Assembly: GCA_012960305.1 (NCBI GenBank)
Contig: DUBM01000021.1
Coordinates: forward strand, 62,001 to 126,000
DNA from: Gammaproteobacteria bacterium
GTDB lineage: Bacteria > Pseudomonadota > Gammaproteobacteria > Pseudomonadales > Pseudohongiellaceae
Direction of reading: 5' to 3'
DNA length: 64,000 nucleotides
The translations under genes and the position numbers were made by a program. Positions 18,212 through 28,400 of this stretch are shown here, in pieces (the stretch's first letter is position 1; the number at the start of each line of letters is the position of its first letter). The notes below the pieces were generated by a model. That model made no database searches and had not been told where the DNA came from. It saw only the letters and a program-made list of their open reading frames with translations.

Positions 18212-19528
18212 ATGAGAAAAATTCTTGAAGATTTTTTGTTTGCAGCTGCTAGCTTTTTTCTGCTGCTGATTGTTTCTAATAGCAATGCCATTGTTCCGGT
18301 GCCTGCTGAAGATCAGAGTGGACCAATCGCAATACTTGGAGCGGTTATTCATATTGGCAATGGTCAGGTAATTGGAGATGGGGTTATCACTTTTGATGAA
18401 GGTATTATAACGGCGATAGGTAGCTTATCAGATGGTATTAATACCGCCGGGCATCTTCTAATAGAGCTTCAAGGCCAACATCTCTATCCTGGCTTCGTAT
18501 TAGCTAACACGACACTTGGCTTGCTCGAAGTTGGCAGCATACGTGCTACAGCAGACGTGTTTGAGGAAGGTGATATTAACGCCAGCGTCCGTTCTGCGAT
18601 TGCCTATAATACCGACTCAGAGATTATTCCGACTCAACGATTCAATGGCATTCTTACAGCACAAGTTGCTCCGGAAGGAGGGTTAATCTCCGGATCAAGT
18701 TCGGTGTTCAAATTAGATGGCTGGAATTGGGAAGATGCTTTGCTACACCCGGATGTGGGAATACATATGCATTGGCCTTCATTTACTCAACGTAGGCGTA
18801 GTCCGGAAACAGGCCTATTCGAAACTGTTGATAATGAAAACTATGACGGACAGAAGCAGGTACTACATTCATTATTCCAAAACGCTCAAAGTTATACTGG
18901 TGAGCCATTGAATCTGAACTTACAGGCATTGCAGCCGGTACTTAATGGTGGTGCCAAACTATTTATCCACGCTGATGAGGCAAAGGAAATAATTAGTGCG
19001 GTAAGATTTGCTCGAGAATATGGTATTTCCGATGTTGTGTTGGTCGGCGCTGCAGATGCATTGCTGGTGCAAGATTTTATAATTGCAGAATCGATTCCAG
19101 TAATTTATGAGCAAATTCATGCGTTGCCATCTATGAATTGGCACGGTGTAGACAAGCAATTCAAGACACCATTTCTGCTCCAAGAAGCTGGTATCAAAGT
19201 TGGTATTGGTGGAGGTGCCACAGAGTTGCAGTCGCAAAGGAATCTGCCATTTTTCGCCGGCACTGCTGCTGCCCATGGTTTGGACCGAGAAACTGCTCTA
19301 TCACTCATAACTCTAAATAATGCAGAAATACTCGGTGTCTCAGATCGAGTGGGAAGCTTGGAAGTGGGGAAAGATGCAACTATGTTTGTGTCTGAAGGCG
19401 ATGCCTTGGATATGAGAACTAGTAAAGTATTGGGGGCATATATTCAGGGGCGGGATATTGATTTATTTGGAACTCAACAAGAGCTCTATGAAAGATTTAG
19501 AGACAAATACGCAAAACAAGTTGAATAA
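18212..19528 (+). CDS. amidohydrolase-fold protein, probably inactive partner
   Basis: A 438-residue exported protein (signal peptide about 1-28). It starts like an amidohydrolase (ILGAVIHIGNGQVIGDGVITFDEG) and ends like one (LITLNNAEILGVSDRVGSLEVGKDATMFV). At the metal site it reads YPGFVLANTTLG instead of PGFVDxHxH. The barrel's other His and Asp ligands are also largely missing; GIGGGATE stands where an SDxP-type motif is usual. It follows the larger amidohydrolase by 10 bases. Such paired exported amidohydrolases are common in marine heterotrophs; a structural or regulatory role here is inference. Confidence 0.8.
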   Translation: MRKILEDFLFAAASFFLLLIVSNSNAIVPVPAEDQSGPIAILGAVIHIGNGQVIGDGVITFDEGIITAIGSLSDGINTAGHLLIELQGQHLYPGFVLANTTLGLLEVGSIRATADVFEEGDINASVRSAIAYNTDSEIIPTQRFNGILTAQVAPEGGLISGSSSVFKLDGWNWEDALLHPDVGIHMHWPSFTQRRRSPETGLFETVDNENYDGQKQVLHSLFQNAQSYTGEPLNLNLQALQPVLNGGAKLFIHADEAKEIISAVRFAREYGISDVVLVGAADALLVQDFIIAESIPVIYEQIHALPSMNWHGVDKQFKTPFLLQEAGIKVGIGGGATELQSQRNLPFFAGTAAAHGLDRETALSLITLNNAEILGVSDRVGSLEVGKDATMFVSEGDALDMRTSKVLGAYIQGRDIDLFGTQQELYERFRDKYAKQVE

Positions 19529-19552
19529 ATCAGTACAGAGTTTCAAACAATT

Positions 19553-20101
19553 ATGACGCAAAACAGGGAAGATTATTTTGGCTCAGCGTGGCTGGGTGTG
19601 ATTGCTATTTTATTTGCGTTGTTATTTATTGCTAGCCATAGCAACGAAATACTAAAGCAAATTGTGGTCGCACCAGTATCTGCGGTTGAAGCAGGATTGC
19701 ATGCTGATTGTCGGGCTGACGAATTGGAAGAAGAAGATCTTAGTCTGCAGGAATGTCAACTAATGTTGGCAAATGTTCAGATTATTCTAGCTTCCAGTCC
19801 CAGTTGGTTTCGTCCCTTCCAAATTGTGCTCAGTTCTTTGGGGTGTTTGCTTGCCATAGCCTCTATGAATGCCGGTATGTCTCTTGTACAAAAAAATAAG
19901 TCTTCCCAGTTTGCTTTGGTAAGTTTTGTCGCTCTCTTGTTAATCGACATAGTCGGATTTATTGCTGCGATCAATCTGGGGCCATTATTGCGAGCACAAT
20001 ACTTGTGGCCTCAAATTATCTGGATTGCAATTCACCTTTCCCTGTTGATACCTGTATTTGCTCTGACCACTAAGATTGGGACTGATGGAGTTGTTAAATA
20101 A
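19553..20101 (+). CDS. four-span membrane protein of unknown function
   Basis: A 182-residue protein with a hydrophobic segment at about 12-30, an acidic extracytoplasmic loop with two Cys (DCRADELEEEDLSLQEC, possibly disulfide-bonded), and three further spans (about 90-110, 122-145, 150-172). I do not recognise the family. It lies 24 bases after the amidohydrolase partner and 6 bases before the cytochrome b561, so co-expression with the latter is likely. It could be a subunit or assembly partner of that cytochrome. Confidence 0.7.
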   Translation: MTQNREDYFGSAWLGVIAILFALLFIASHSNEILKQIVVAPVSAVEAGLHADCRADELEEEDLSLQECQLMLANVQIILASSPSWFRPFQIVLSSLGCLLAIASMNAGMSLVQKNKSSQFALVSFVALLLIDIVGFIAAINLGPLLRAQYLWPQIIWIAIHLSLLIPVFALTTKIGTDGVVK

Positions 20102-20107
20102 GTCTCT

Positions 20108-20647
20108 ATGTCAAATTTTCGCCCAAACAAATTGGTATTTTTTCTTCATTGGATATTGGCGTCATCGATATTCTTTCTCTTTATATCTAGTTGGTGGATG
20201 TTAGCTCTGCCGCTGCCAGCAGAAGATATTAGCTATAGAATTTTACCGTTTCAATTGCATAAAAATATTGGACTGACTTTGCTGATAATTATTGTAGTGA
20301 TGGTAGCCATGAGACTGATTACAAACAGAGAGCAGGCGGCACAAATCAAAACCAAGCGAGAAAAACTTGCGTTAATCGACTATTGGGCGATCTACGTCTT
20401 GATTGGCACAGCCTGTCTAACAGGGTATCTATCTTCATCCTATAGTGGATGGGAAACTGTATTTTGGTGGCTGGTTGATTTCCCTGCTTGGGCAGAGGAA
20501 AGTGATGAATTAAATATTTTGTTTTCTGATTTACATAAGTGGAGTTGTTGGGCTTTGTTGCTGGTCGCAGCCTTACATATTTCGGCCGCCTTGTATCACG
20601 GATTTAGAAATGATGATCAGATTAAAAAAATGTTCGACCCGAAGTGA
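20108..20647 (+). CDS. cytochrome b561 family protein
   Basis: A 179-residue four-helix membrane protein. Candidate haem-ligand His residues are in LHWILA (helix 1), QLHKNIG (helix 2), DLHKWSCW (helix 3) and ALHISAALYH (helix 4), the pattern of the bacterial cytochrome b561 (YceJ/CybB) family. These proteins pass electrons between quinol and periplasmic acceptors, or oxidise superoxide in the case of CybB. It is translated just after the unknown membrane protein (6-base gap). Confidence 0.85.
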   Translation: MSNFRPNKLVFFLHWILASSIFFLFISSWWMLALPLPAEDISYRILPFQLHKNIGLTLLIIIVVMVAMRLITNREQAAQIKTKREKLALIDYWAIYVLIGTACLTGYLSSSYSGWETVFWWLVDFPAWAEESDELNILFSDLHKWSCWALLLVAALHISAALYHGFRNDDQIKKMFDPK

Positions 20648-20696
20648 AACTTCAATCCTAGCTAATTTTTGCCTAATCAAATTGAGCGAGTAAGAC

Positions 20697-21926
20697 ATGG
20701 AAGAATATCCAACTTTTGTCAGCCATTTGGAATGTAGTTATACCGGAAAAGTTTACCCTGCAGATCAATTGCATGGCTTATCAGAAGCCGGTAAACCGCT
20801 GTTGGTGAAGTATGATTTGGACGCATTAGCCAAGGCTGTAAATAAAGACATGCTGAAACAACGGCTACCAGAATTCTGGCGATACCGTGAATTTCTACCG
20901 GTTCGAAAATCTTCCAGTGTTGTGCGTTTGGGTGAGCTAATGACGCCAATTTTACCTGCTCAGAAACTTCAACGAGAATATGGCACCGGCGAAATAATGA
21001 TCAAGGACGAGGGACGATTACCCACCGGGTCTTTTAAAGCCCGTGGTTTGGCCCTGGCTGTAGCGATGGCGAAAGAGCTCGGTGTGAAGCGTATGGCAAT
21101 GCCCACCAATGGCAACGCCGGAGCAGCTCTCGCAGCCTATTGTTCTTCGGCGGACATTGAAACATTTGTTTTTTGTCCGGAAGATACGCCGAAAGTAAAT
21201 ATTGAAGAGATTGCCTTTCAGGGTGCCAAAACGTTTCTTGCTAATGGTTATATTAATGATTGCGGCAAGATTGTTGGTGAGGGGAAGGAACAGATGAATT
21301 GGTTTGATACTTCAACACTTAAAGAGCCCTATAGAATTGAAGGCAAAAAAACTATGGGACTGGAACTCGCCGAGCAATTGAATTGGGATCTTCCCGATGT
21401 GGTTCTCTACCCCACCGGGGGCGGCACTGGCTTGATTGGCATGTGGAAGGCGTTCAATGAGCTGGAAGCAATTGGTTGGATTGGTTCGAAGCGTCCGCGG
21501 ATGGTAGCGGTACAAGCCGAGGGTTGTGCACCGATCGTGAAAGCCTTTGATGAAGGAACTCGGCATGCAGAACCCTGGCAGAACGCCAGTACAATCGCAT
21601 CTGGAATAAGAGTGCCAGCGGCAGTTGGTGATTTTCTAATTCTTGATGCTGTCCGCGAAAGTAACGGTTTTGCGGTCGCTGTTAGTGATGAAGATATTAA
21701 TATGGCTCATCAAGAATGCGCTAGGAAAGAAGGTATCCTACTTTGCCCGGAGGGTGCCGCTACATTGGCAGCATTAAAACAAGAAATTGGAACGGGTCGA
21801 ATTAAGTCTGACGAGAGTGTCATGTTATTCAATTGCGCAACTGGATTGAAATATCCGATGCAATCAGTGCATCACAACATCGATTTGGGCGCAGTTATCG
21901 ACTACGACTTTATTGCCAATGTTTAG
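20697..21926 (+). CDS. threonine synthase-like PLP enzyme
   Basis: A 409-residue cytoplasmic fold-type II PLP enzyme. The N-terminal LECSYTGKVYPADQLHGLS is typical of threonine synthases of the shorter class. The Schiff-base lysine lies in GSFKARG, the phosphate-binding Gly-rich loop in PTGGGTGLIG, and the substrate region in PTNGNAGAA. Threonine synthase converts O-phosphohomoserine to threonine. No thrA or thrB is adjacent, so this may be the main enzyme at a separate locus or a paralogue of broader specificity. It is monocistronic as far as I can see. Confidence 0.82.
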   Translation: MEEYPTFVSHLECSYTGKVYPADQLHGLSEAGKPLLVKYDLDALAKAVNKDMLKQRLPEFWRYREFLPVRKSSSVVRLGELMTPILPAQKLQREYGTGEIMIKDEGRLPTGSFKARGLALAVAMAKELGVKRMAMPTNGNAGAALAAYCSSADIETFVFCPEDTPKVNIEEIAFQGAKTFLANGYINDCGKIVGEGKEQMNWFDTSTLKEPYRIEGKKTMGLELAEQLNWDLPDVVLYPTGGGTGLIGMWKAFNELEAIGWIGSKRPRMVAVQAEGCAPIVKAFDEGTRHAEPWQNASTIASGIRVPAAVGDFLILDAVRESNGFAVAVSDEDINMAHQECARKEGILLCPEGAATLAALKQEIGTGRIKSDESVMLFNCATGLKYPMQSVHHNIDLGAVIDYDFIANV

Positions 21927-22084
21927 CTGTTTTCATTACTAATCAAGACTGATAATTTACTAAGACTCAGCAAAAGAGGGCTCTTATCTTATTTTGCAAG
22001 AATGGATTTGGCATCTTGTAAAATTATTTATAAATACAATCAAATTTAGTTTAAAGCAGAGAGACAATAGTAAGAGGAAGCGCC

Positions 22085-22756
22085 GTGGCAAAACAAGCAG
22101 AGGGTGAATCGAAACAATTAGCGACAGGAATTGATCTATATACTTGGGCGACTCCAAATGGGCGGAAGGTTTCGATAATGCTCGAAGAATTGGAGCTTCC
22201 CTACCGTATATTTCCTATTGATATCACCAAAGGTGAGCAACTAGGAGAAAGCTTTTTGAAACTAAGTCCCAATAACAAGATTCCCGTGATCGTAGATCAT
22301 GAGGCTGGAGTTCAGTTGATGGAGTCAGGCGCCATCCTAATGTATCTGGCTGACAAGACTGGGAAACTGATGAGTCAGAAAAGCGGTTCATATTGGCAAG
22401 AAATGGAATGGCTAATGTTGCAAATGGGCCACATAGGACCCATGCTTGGGCAGACTCACCACTTTGTAAAATTTAATGCGGGGAAATCACCTTATGCTGA
22501 AGAAAGGTATAGCAAAGAAAATAGGCGATTGTATCAAGTTCTAGAAAATCGACTAATCGACCGTGATTACATTGTAGACGACTATTCCATAGTGGATATT
22601 GCCACTTGGCCATGGATATCACGATTTGAGTTTCAAAAGATGGATCTGAATGATTATCCTAATCTGAAGAAATGGTATTTACGGATTGCAGAGCGGCCAG
22701 CAGTGCAGAGAGGTTATGGTGTTCCACAGAAACTGGCAATACCTCTCCCAAGCTAA
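22085..22756 (+). CDS. glutathione S-transferase, YfcG/Ure2-like
   Basis: A GTG start at 22085 follows AAGAGGAAGCGCC. The 223-residue product has a thioredoxin-fold N domain (LYTWATPNGRKVSIMLEELE) with the Asn-Gly pair typical of nu-class transferases such as YfcG. NNKIPVIVDHE and ESGAILMYLAD form the glutathione gamma-glutamyl site, followed by an all-helical C domain. Nu-class members act mainly as disulfide-bond oxidoreductases with glutathione. It has its own downstream terminator at 22801-22840. Confidence 0.88.
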   Translation: MAKQAEGESKQLATGIDLYTWATPNGRKVSIMLEELELPYRIFPIDITKGEQLGESFLKLSPNNKIPVIVDHEAGVQLMESGAILMYLADKTGKLMSQKSGSYWQEMEWLMLQMGHIGPMLGQTHHFVKFNAGKSPYAEERYSKENRRLYQVLENRLIDRDYIVDDYSIVDIATWPWISRFEFQKMDLNDYPNLKKWYLRIAERPAVQRGYGVPQKLAIPLPS

Positions 22757-22800
22757 ACAATCCTTCTAAACCAATTAACCCTCACAATAAGCTTGCCCGC

Positions 22801-22840
22801 AAAAAAGCCGATCTTGGGATTCCCAAGATCGGCTTTTTCT
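22801..22840. terminator. strong bidirectional terminator
   Basis: The perfect arms AAAAAAGCCGATCTTGGGA and TCCCAAGATCGGCTTTTT meet with almost no loop. It separates the convergent glutathione transferase and beta-lactamase-fold genes and carries A/T runs suited to stopping both. Confidence 0.93.
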
Positions 22841-22856
22841 TTAGCTAGTTTGCCGC

Positions 22857-24176
22857 TCAGTTAACTAAGCTATCGTAAATAATGTCTCTGGATACGTTAC
22901 GCATATTGTCAGCACCAGGTCGTCTAGGACCCTGTGCCTGAATCATACCTACCCAAAACATGTCTTCAATGGGATCAACCCAAAACCATGTTCCTGCGGC
23001 CCCGCTCCAGTAGTAAGTGCCAGGGCTAGCGGGTGTGTTTGCTGCATCCGGATCTGAAATAACTGCGAAGTCTACGCCAAAGCCGACGCCGGCTTGCCCA
23101 GCGCGTTCTGAATTGCCGCCTACGTTTAGTTCATCGCGCAAACTGTTAGTTCGCATAATCCGCACAGATTCTTGAGATAACACACGATTACCGTCAAGTT
23201 CGCCTTCGTTCACTAACATCTGTAAGAATCTTGCATAGTCATGAGTAGAAGAAACTAAGCCACCACCCCCAGATTCAATTCTATTTGGATCCATGTAACC
23301 TGCGCGATCAGTGCGATGAGGTCTTTGAACCAGGCGATTGCGTTCTTCATCCCAATTATGAACCTCTGCGAAACGATTCTTATCCTCAGGATTAACAAAG
23401 AATTGAGTTTCGCTCATTCCCAACGGTTGGAAAATATTGTCGTTTAGAAAATCACCAAATTTCTGACCAGAAATTTTCTGCACAATATAACCTTGAATAT
23501 CAACAGCAATAGAGTAGTACCATTCTTCACCAGGATGAAACAGTAACGGAATCTCTGCTACTTTATCAATAAGCATGTCTAGATCATCTGAGGCGAGAAC
23601 ACCGGTATCTCGAAAGGCATTATTAACTGGATCACCACCACTCAAGCCATAACCGAAACCAGCGGAATGGTTTAATAATTCGCGCATAGTCGGTTCGCGG
23701 TCAACAGGAACCGTGGCCACATTTCCATCGGCATCATAATTCTCCAAAACTCGAAGATTCGCCAATTCAGGAACATGCTTGCTAATTGGATCGTCAAAAC
23801 TCCAAAGACCCTTTTCATGCAGCATCATCAACGCGACCCCAGTAACAGGTTTAGTCATGGAGTAAATTCTGAATAGGGATTCTTTGGTCATAGGTGTTTG
23901 GGTATCTACGGCATTGAGGCCGGCCGACTCATAGGTCGCGATCTTGCCATCTTTTGCTAAAAGCCAAACCATTCCTGCCACGTCCTGTTTCGAAACAATT
24001 TCTTCCATGGCAGAGTCCAAAGAAGTTATACCCTGTTCGGTAAACCCCGCTGCAGCAGCACCATCTTCTGATATGGGCCAAGCGGTGTCGGCGATGACAT
24101 TTGAGAATGCTAGCGAGCTGGCAACTAAGCTGGCGACTACGGTTTTAGAGGAAATTCTGAGTATTGCAGATTGCAT
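22857..24176 (-). CDS. class C beta-lactamase-fold serine hydrolase, exported
   Basis: I chose ATG 24176, which follows GGAGAGCAGCAA and begins a proper signal peptide (about 1-30, ending VIADTAW). The open frame extends 28 codons further without a ribosome site. The 439-residue product has the SxxK nucleophile motif SMTKP (about residue 107), a Tyr in YYSIAVDIQGY for the YxN-type position, and GGGGLV near the KTG position. Such proteins are esterases, D-aminopeptidases or DD-peptidases rather than beta-lactamases in most environmental bacteria. It is monocistronic and shares terminator 22801-22840. Confidence 0.85.
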   Translation of the reverse strand: MQSAILRISSKTVVASLVASSLAFSNVIADTAWPISEDGAAAAGFTEQGITSLDSAMEEIVSKQDVAGMVWLLAKDGKIATYESAGLNAVDTQTPMTKESLFRIYSMTKPVTGVALMMLHEKGLWSFDDPISKHVPELANLRVLENYDADGNVATVPVDREPTMRELLNHSAGFGYGLSGGDPVNNAFRDTGVLASDDLDMLIDKVAEIPLLFHPGEEWYYSIAVDIQGYIVQKISGQKFGDFLNDNIFQPLGMSETQFFVNPEDKNRFAEVHNWDEERNRLVQRPHRTDRAGYMDPNRIESGGGGLVSSTHDYARFLQMLVNEGELDGNRVLSQESVRIMRTNSLRDELNVGGNSERAGQAGVGFGVDFAVISDPDAANTPASPGTYYWSGAAGTWFWVDPIEDMFWVGMIQAQGPRRPGADNMRNVSRDIIYDSLVN

Positions 24177-24573
24177 TTGCTGCTCTCCATTTTTTGTTTT
24201 TGTAGATTTTGAGGGGATAAATAGTACCCCGGCAGAGGTGTAAAAAACCACCTCAGACAAAGGTAAGGATTTAGTTTTCTATGTCAAATTGATTGGGGGG
24301 GCTAGTTATAACGAATCACACCGTCATTGCTTTAATATCCGGCTCAGTCAGCACTTGGCGGGCCTTTCTGGTGCGTGCCTAAATACTCCAATTGATATTG
24401 CACTGCAATGAAGCGTAAATTCGGTACTATTCTGCACTAGATCACGTATATCGTACTAATTTCGTGACTTTGAGAATATTGGCTCAATCTTTGCATAACC
24501 CTGTGTGTTAATTAGTTTAATTTGATTGGCAATTTGCGAGAAAAATATCTCAACCTAATTTTTGGAGGAAAGA
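24177..24573 (+). other. 397-base divergent control region
   Basis: There is no gene here between the serine hydrolase and the porin. It holds a sigma-54-type promoter (24480-24495) for the porin. It also holds a 13-base perfect palindrome, ATTGCACTGCAAT (24397-24409), and a TGCACTA element (24433-24439), which resembles half of an NtrC site. The porin's ribosome site GGAGG lies just upstream of ATG 24574. Confidence 0.55.
24480..24495 (+). promoter_or_regulatory. predicted sigma-54 (RpoN) promoter
   Basis: The sequence TGGCTCAATCTTTGCA matches the -24/-12 consensus TGGCACRNNNNTTGCW at all but one defined position. It keeps the diagnostic GG-N10-GC spacing. It lies 79 bases upstream of the porin start. 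Confidence 0.72.
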
Positions 24574-25221
24574 ATGAAAAAGTTAACCCACATAGTGACA
24601 GGAATAGTATTCGCTTCGAGCGGGCTGTTTGTTTCCACAGCATCAGCAGAAGTGTCTTACAATATTGGATGGGCTTCGGAATATTACTATCGTGGAATTC
24701 TCCAAAAGAATTCTTCCGGGAGTGCAGGCATAGATTACACGGAAGGTGGGTTTTACGCTGGTGGTTGGGCTGCAGATGTAGGTGATGGGCTCGAAGTCGA
24801 TGGCTTCTTTGGCTACAACTACGAAACTGATTCTGGATTTACTCTAGGTGCTGGTTTTACGGGTTATTACTATACGGGTGAATTTGATGATACCTATGAA
24901 GAAGTCAATTTCAATTTTGGCTATGGCATGGTTGCCGTTGAATACTCGGTTGGTGAGTGGGAAGGATTTGGAGCTTCAAAGGATTATGATTTTCTAGCAG
25001 TCACGCTAGCCGGAGATAATGGTTTCTATGGTACTTTTGGTACCTTTGGTGATGAGTTTGATGGGGAGTATGTTGAACTCGGTTGGGGTACGACGATTTC
25101 AGATATCGATTTCGGTGTAGCAGCTATTTTTAACAGCGATGAAATTTCTGATCAGAAAAGCTCCTCTGGTGCTGCTACGGAAGGTGAAGCATTCGTTTTT
25201 ACTATTGGTAAGAGTTTCTAA
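24574..25221 (+). CDS. TorF-family putative porin
   Basis: ATG 24574 follows TTTTTGGAGGAAAGA; a TTG-initiated extension would run through that ribosome site. The 215-residue product has a signal peptide cut at ASA-E (about residue 25). It then has an outer-membrane barrel of alternating aromatic strands, starting VSYNIGWASEYYYRGI as in the TorF/TIGR02001 family, and it ends in Phe. Members are small acidic porins often found with ammonium transporter or nitrogen-regulated genes. The predicted sigma-54 promoter upstream agrees with nitrogen control. It is followed by a terminator at 25254. Confidence 0.85.
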   Translation: MKKLTHIVTGIVFASSGLFVSTASAEVSYNIGWASEYYYRGILQKNSSGSAGIDYTEGGFYAGGWAADVGDGLEVDGFFGYNYETDSGFTLGAGFTGYYYTGEFDDTYEEVNFNFGYGMVAVEYSVGEWEGFGASKDYDFLAVTLAGDNGFYGTFGTFGDEFDGEYVELGWGTTISDIDFGVAAIFNSDEISDQKSSSGAATEGEAFVFTIGKSF

Positions 25222-25253
25222 ATTTGAGAAACTTATAGGATTAGAAATGTCGT

Positions 25254-25280
25254 AAAAGGGCTCCTGTTGGAGCCTTTTTT
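25254..25280 (+). terminator. rho-independent terminator of the porin gene
   Basis: AAAAGGGCTCC and GGAGCCTTTTTT pair around a TGTT loop, ending in a T run. It is 32 bases past the porin stop. Confidence 0.9.
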
Positions 25281-25402
25281 CATTGCCAAGGGTTTTCTAT
25301 CCTTCACTTATTCCGCGACTGTTGCTCCTCCTGCTTAAACTCAATTTCGCTGTTCTGGTGATTCTGGAAATTAACCATTGACTTAAGGCTGAAGTAAAAA
25401 TA

Positions 25403-25418
25403 CTGTATATAAATACAG
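25403..25418 (+). promoter_or_regulatory. LexA (SOS) box upstream of dnaE2
   Basis: CTGTATATAAATACAG is a perfect CTGT-N8-ACAG box with an all A/T core. It ends 19 bases before the dnaE2 start codon, so bound LexA should block transcription of dnaE2. Confidence 0.92.
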
Positions 25419-25437
25419 TATTTAGGTTAATGTCAAA

Positions 25438-28400
25438 ATGGCCCCAATGTCCCTATCTCAATCCAGGTTTGCGGAATGTGTAGAACCCGGAACGGCGAAC
25501 CGCTCTCTTAAAGAAAAGTCAGAGGAAGTACAAGATTTTGCTTTGCCCGTTTATGCAGAACTTCACTGTATCTCAAATTTCACATTTCTCCGTGGCGCGT
25601 CCTTTCCTGAAGAGTTAGTCAGCGCTGCAGACTCCCTTGGGTATAGCGCATTGGCTATTACTGATGAGTGTTCTTTTTCTGGCGTAGTTCGGGCTCATGT
25701 TGCAGCCAAAGAAAAGAACATTGAGCTAATCATTGGCAGTGAGTTTTTGCTTAACAAAGAATTACCCAATGGAGATTCAGTAAAAGACTGCCGGCTGATC
25801 ATGCTGGCTAGTAATCGTGTAGCTTATGGTCGTTTAAGTCACTTAATTACTTGTGCGCGAAGAGAAACTAAGAAAGGCGACTATCGAATCGACCGCAAGA
25901 TGGTCGAGAACAATTACCCGCAAGATTGCTTGTCATTATGGGTACCAGATTTAGAACAATCAGCAGAAGTAATTGCGTCTCAGGCAACTTGGTTACAGCG
26001 AATTTTTTTAGGTCACTTGTGGATTGCTTGTGAACTGTTATTGCGCGGCGATGACCGACTGAAATTACAGCAATTACAAAAACTGGGGGAGCAGTTCTCT
26101 ATAGCACTGTGTGCTACTGGTGGTGTTTATATGCACGCACCTCAGCGACGAATCTTACAAGATACCTTAAGCGCAATTCGCCACGGCAAACTAATTAAAG
26201 AGCTGGGCTTTGATGGCGAATGTAATGGTCAACGTCATTTACGCACAAGAGAACAACTCGCCAAACTCTATCCTCAGAAACTTCTTGATGAAACCAATGT
26301 CATTGCCCAGCAATGTCATTTTTCCTTGGACGAATTACGTTATGAGTACCCTCGTGAACTAGTACCGCCAGCATACACTCCCAGTGGTTGGTTACGAGAA
26401 TTAACCGAAGCTGGTATAAGGCAACGTTGGCCTGATGGCGCGAAACCGAAAGTACGGAACATAATCGAACATGAATTGGCATTGATAAAAGAGTTGGACT
26501 ATGAACATTATTTCCTGACAGTACATGACATGGTTGCCTATGCTCGCAGCCAACACATTCTTTGTCAGGGTAGAGGCTCTGCTGCAAATTCTGCTGTGTG
26601 CTATTGCCTTGGTATTACTGAAGTAGACCCAGCTCATATCGAAGTGCTATTCGAGCGGTTTATTTCCAGAGAACGTAATGAGCCCCCGGATATTGATATT
26701 GATTTTGAAAACGCCCGTCGCGAAGAAGTCATTCAGTACATTTATAACAAGTACGGGCGTGATCGTGCCGCTATAGCGGCTACTGTTATTACCTACCGCT
26801 CCCGCAGTGCTATTCGAGATGTGGGCAAGGCACTGGGTCTAGATGACGAGTTACTAAATCATCTCGCAAAATCTATTTACTGGTGGGGGTCGAATCTGAA
26901 AGAACAACTTAGCGATTCAGGCGTAGATCATAGTGATCCAGCTATCCAACAGTTGGTCGCTTTGGCGCAATCATTGATTGGTTTCCCCCGGCACCTTTCT
27001 CAACATGTTGGTGGTTTTATTATTAGTCAGGGACCTTTGTCCCATTTGGTGCCAATTGAAAATGCCACTATGGCTAATCGCACTGTTATCCAATGGGAAA
27101 AGAGAGACCTGGAATCATTAGGGTTATTGAAAATCGATGTGCTGGCTTTAGGTATGCTCACCGCCGTGCAGAAATGTTTAGGCTTGGTAAGTAACTACAG
27201 TAAAGAAGCTTTAACAATCCAAAAGATTCCACCTGAAGACCCAGCGGTTTACGACATGATGGGGCAGGCGGATACAATAGGGGTTTTTCAGATTGAATCC
27301 CGTGCCCAGATGAGCATGCTGCCCCAGCTCAAACCTCGTAGCTATTATGACCTGGTAATTCAGATAGCAATTGTACGGCCGGGGCCCATTCAGGGCGATA
27401 TGGTTCACCCCTATCTAAATAGGCGCAATGGCAAGGAGCCAGTTAGTTATCCCAGCGAGGCGGTGAGAGAGACTCTAGAACGCACTCTCGGTGTGCCAAT
27501 TTTCCAAGAGCAGGTGATGCAATTAGCAATGGTGGCTGCTGGTTTTAGTGGCGGCGAAGCTGATCAGTTGCGCAGAGCTATGGCTGCATGGAAACGTAAG
27601 AGTGGGTTGGAACCTTATGAAGGCAAGTTGGTAAATGGTATGTTAGAGCGTGGTTATGACCGGGGCTTTGCTGAACAACTGTTCCGACAAATAAAAGGAT
27701 TCGGTGATTACGGTTTCCCAGAATCCCACTCGGCCAGCTTTGCTTTAATCGCTTATGTATCGTCCTGGTTCAAATACTATCATCCTGCTGCTTTTTGCTG
27801 TGCCCTTCTTAACAGTCAACCAATGGGTTTTTATGCACCAGCTCAACTGATCAAAGATGCTCAGCGTCATGGCGTAAAAGTTTTACCGATTGATGTTAAC
27901 GTAAGTTCTTACGACTGCACTTTAGAATTTGACCAGGGCTATCAAAAACTAGACTCCCCTTGTCAGCAAGCAGTGGAGCCAAAATTACGTATAGGGTTTT
28001 GTTTGGTAAAAGGCATGTCTGAATTTGGCGCCAAGGCGATTACTGAGGCTCGCCAATCAGTTATATTCAAAACTATTCATGATTTGGTATTCAGAAGCGG
28101 CATAAATAAGAAAGATTTAGAATCACTAGCCGCGGCAGATGCTTTAAAAGGACTTAGTGGTGATCGTCATCGTGCTTTTTGGCAAGCCTCCGGTTTGGAT
28201 TCAGAACACAGAGGGTTGAGAAAACGTTTTCAAGAAAAGAAAGCCTTAGATAATTTGCTAACTAAAGATAAAATAAATCAAGAGATGAGCGGAGGCTCAT
28301 TAAGTTTCTTTACTGATCCTGAATTTGCTGATGGTGATTTTGGTGTAGATGTTTTGCTACCCGTTGCCAGTGAAGGCCAGAATATTGTTGGTGATTATAC

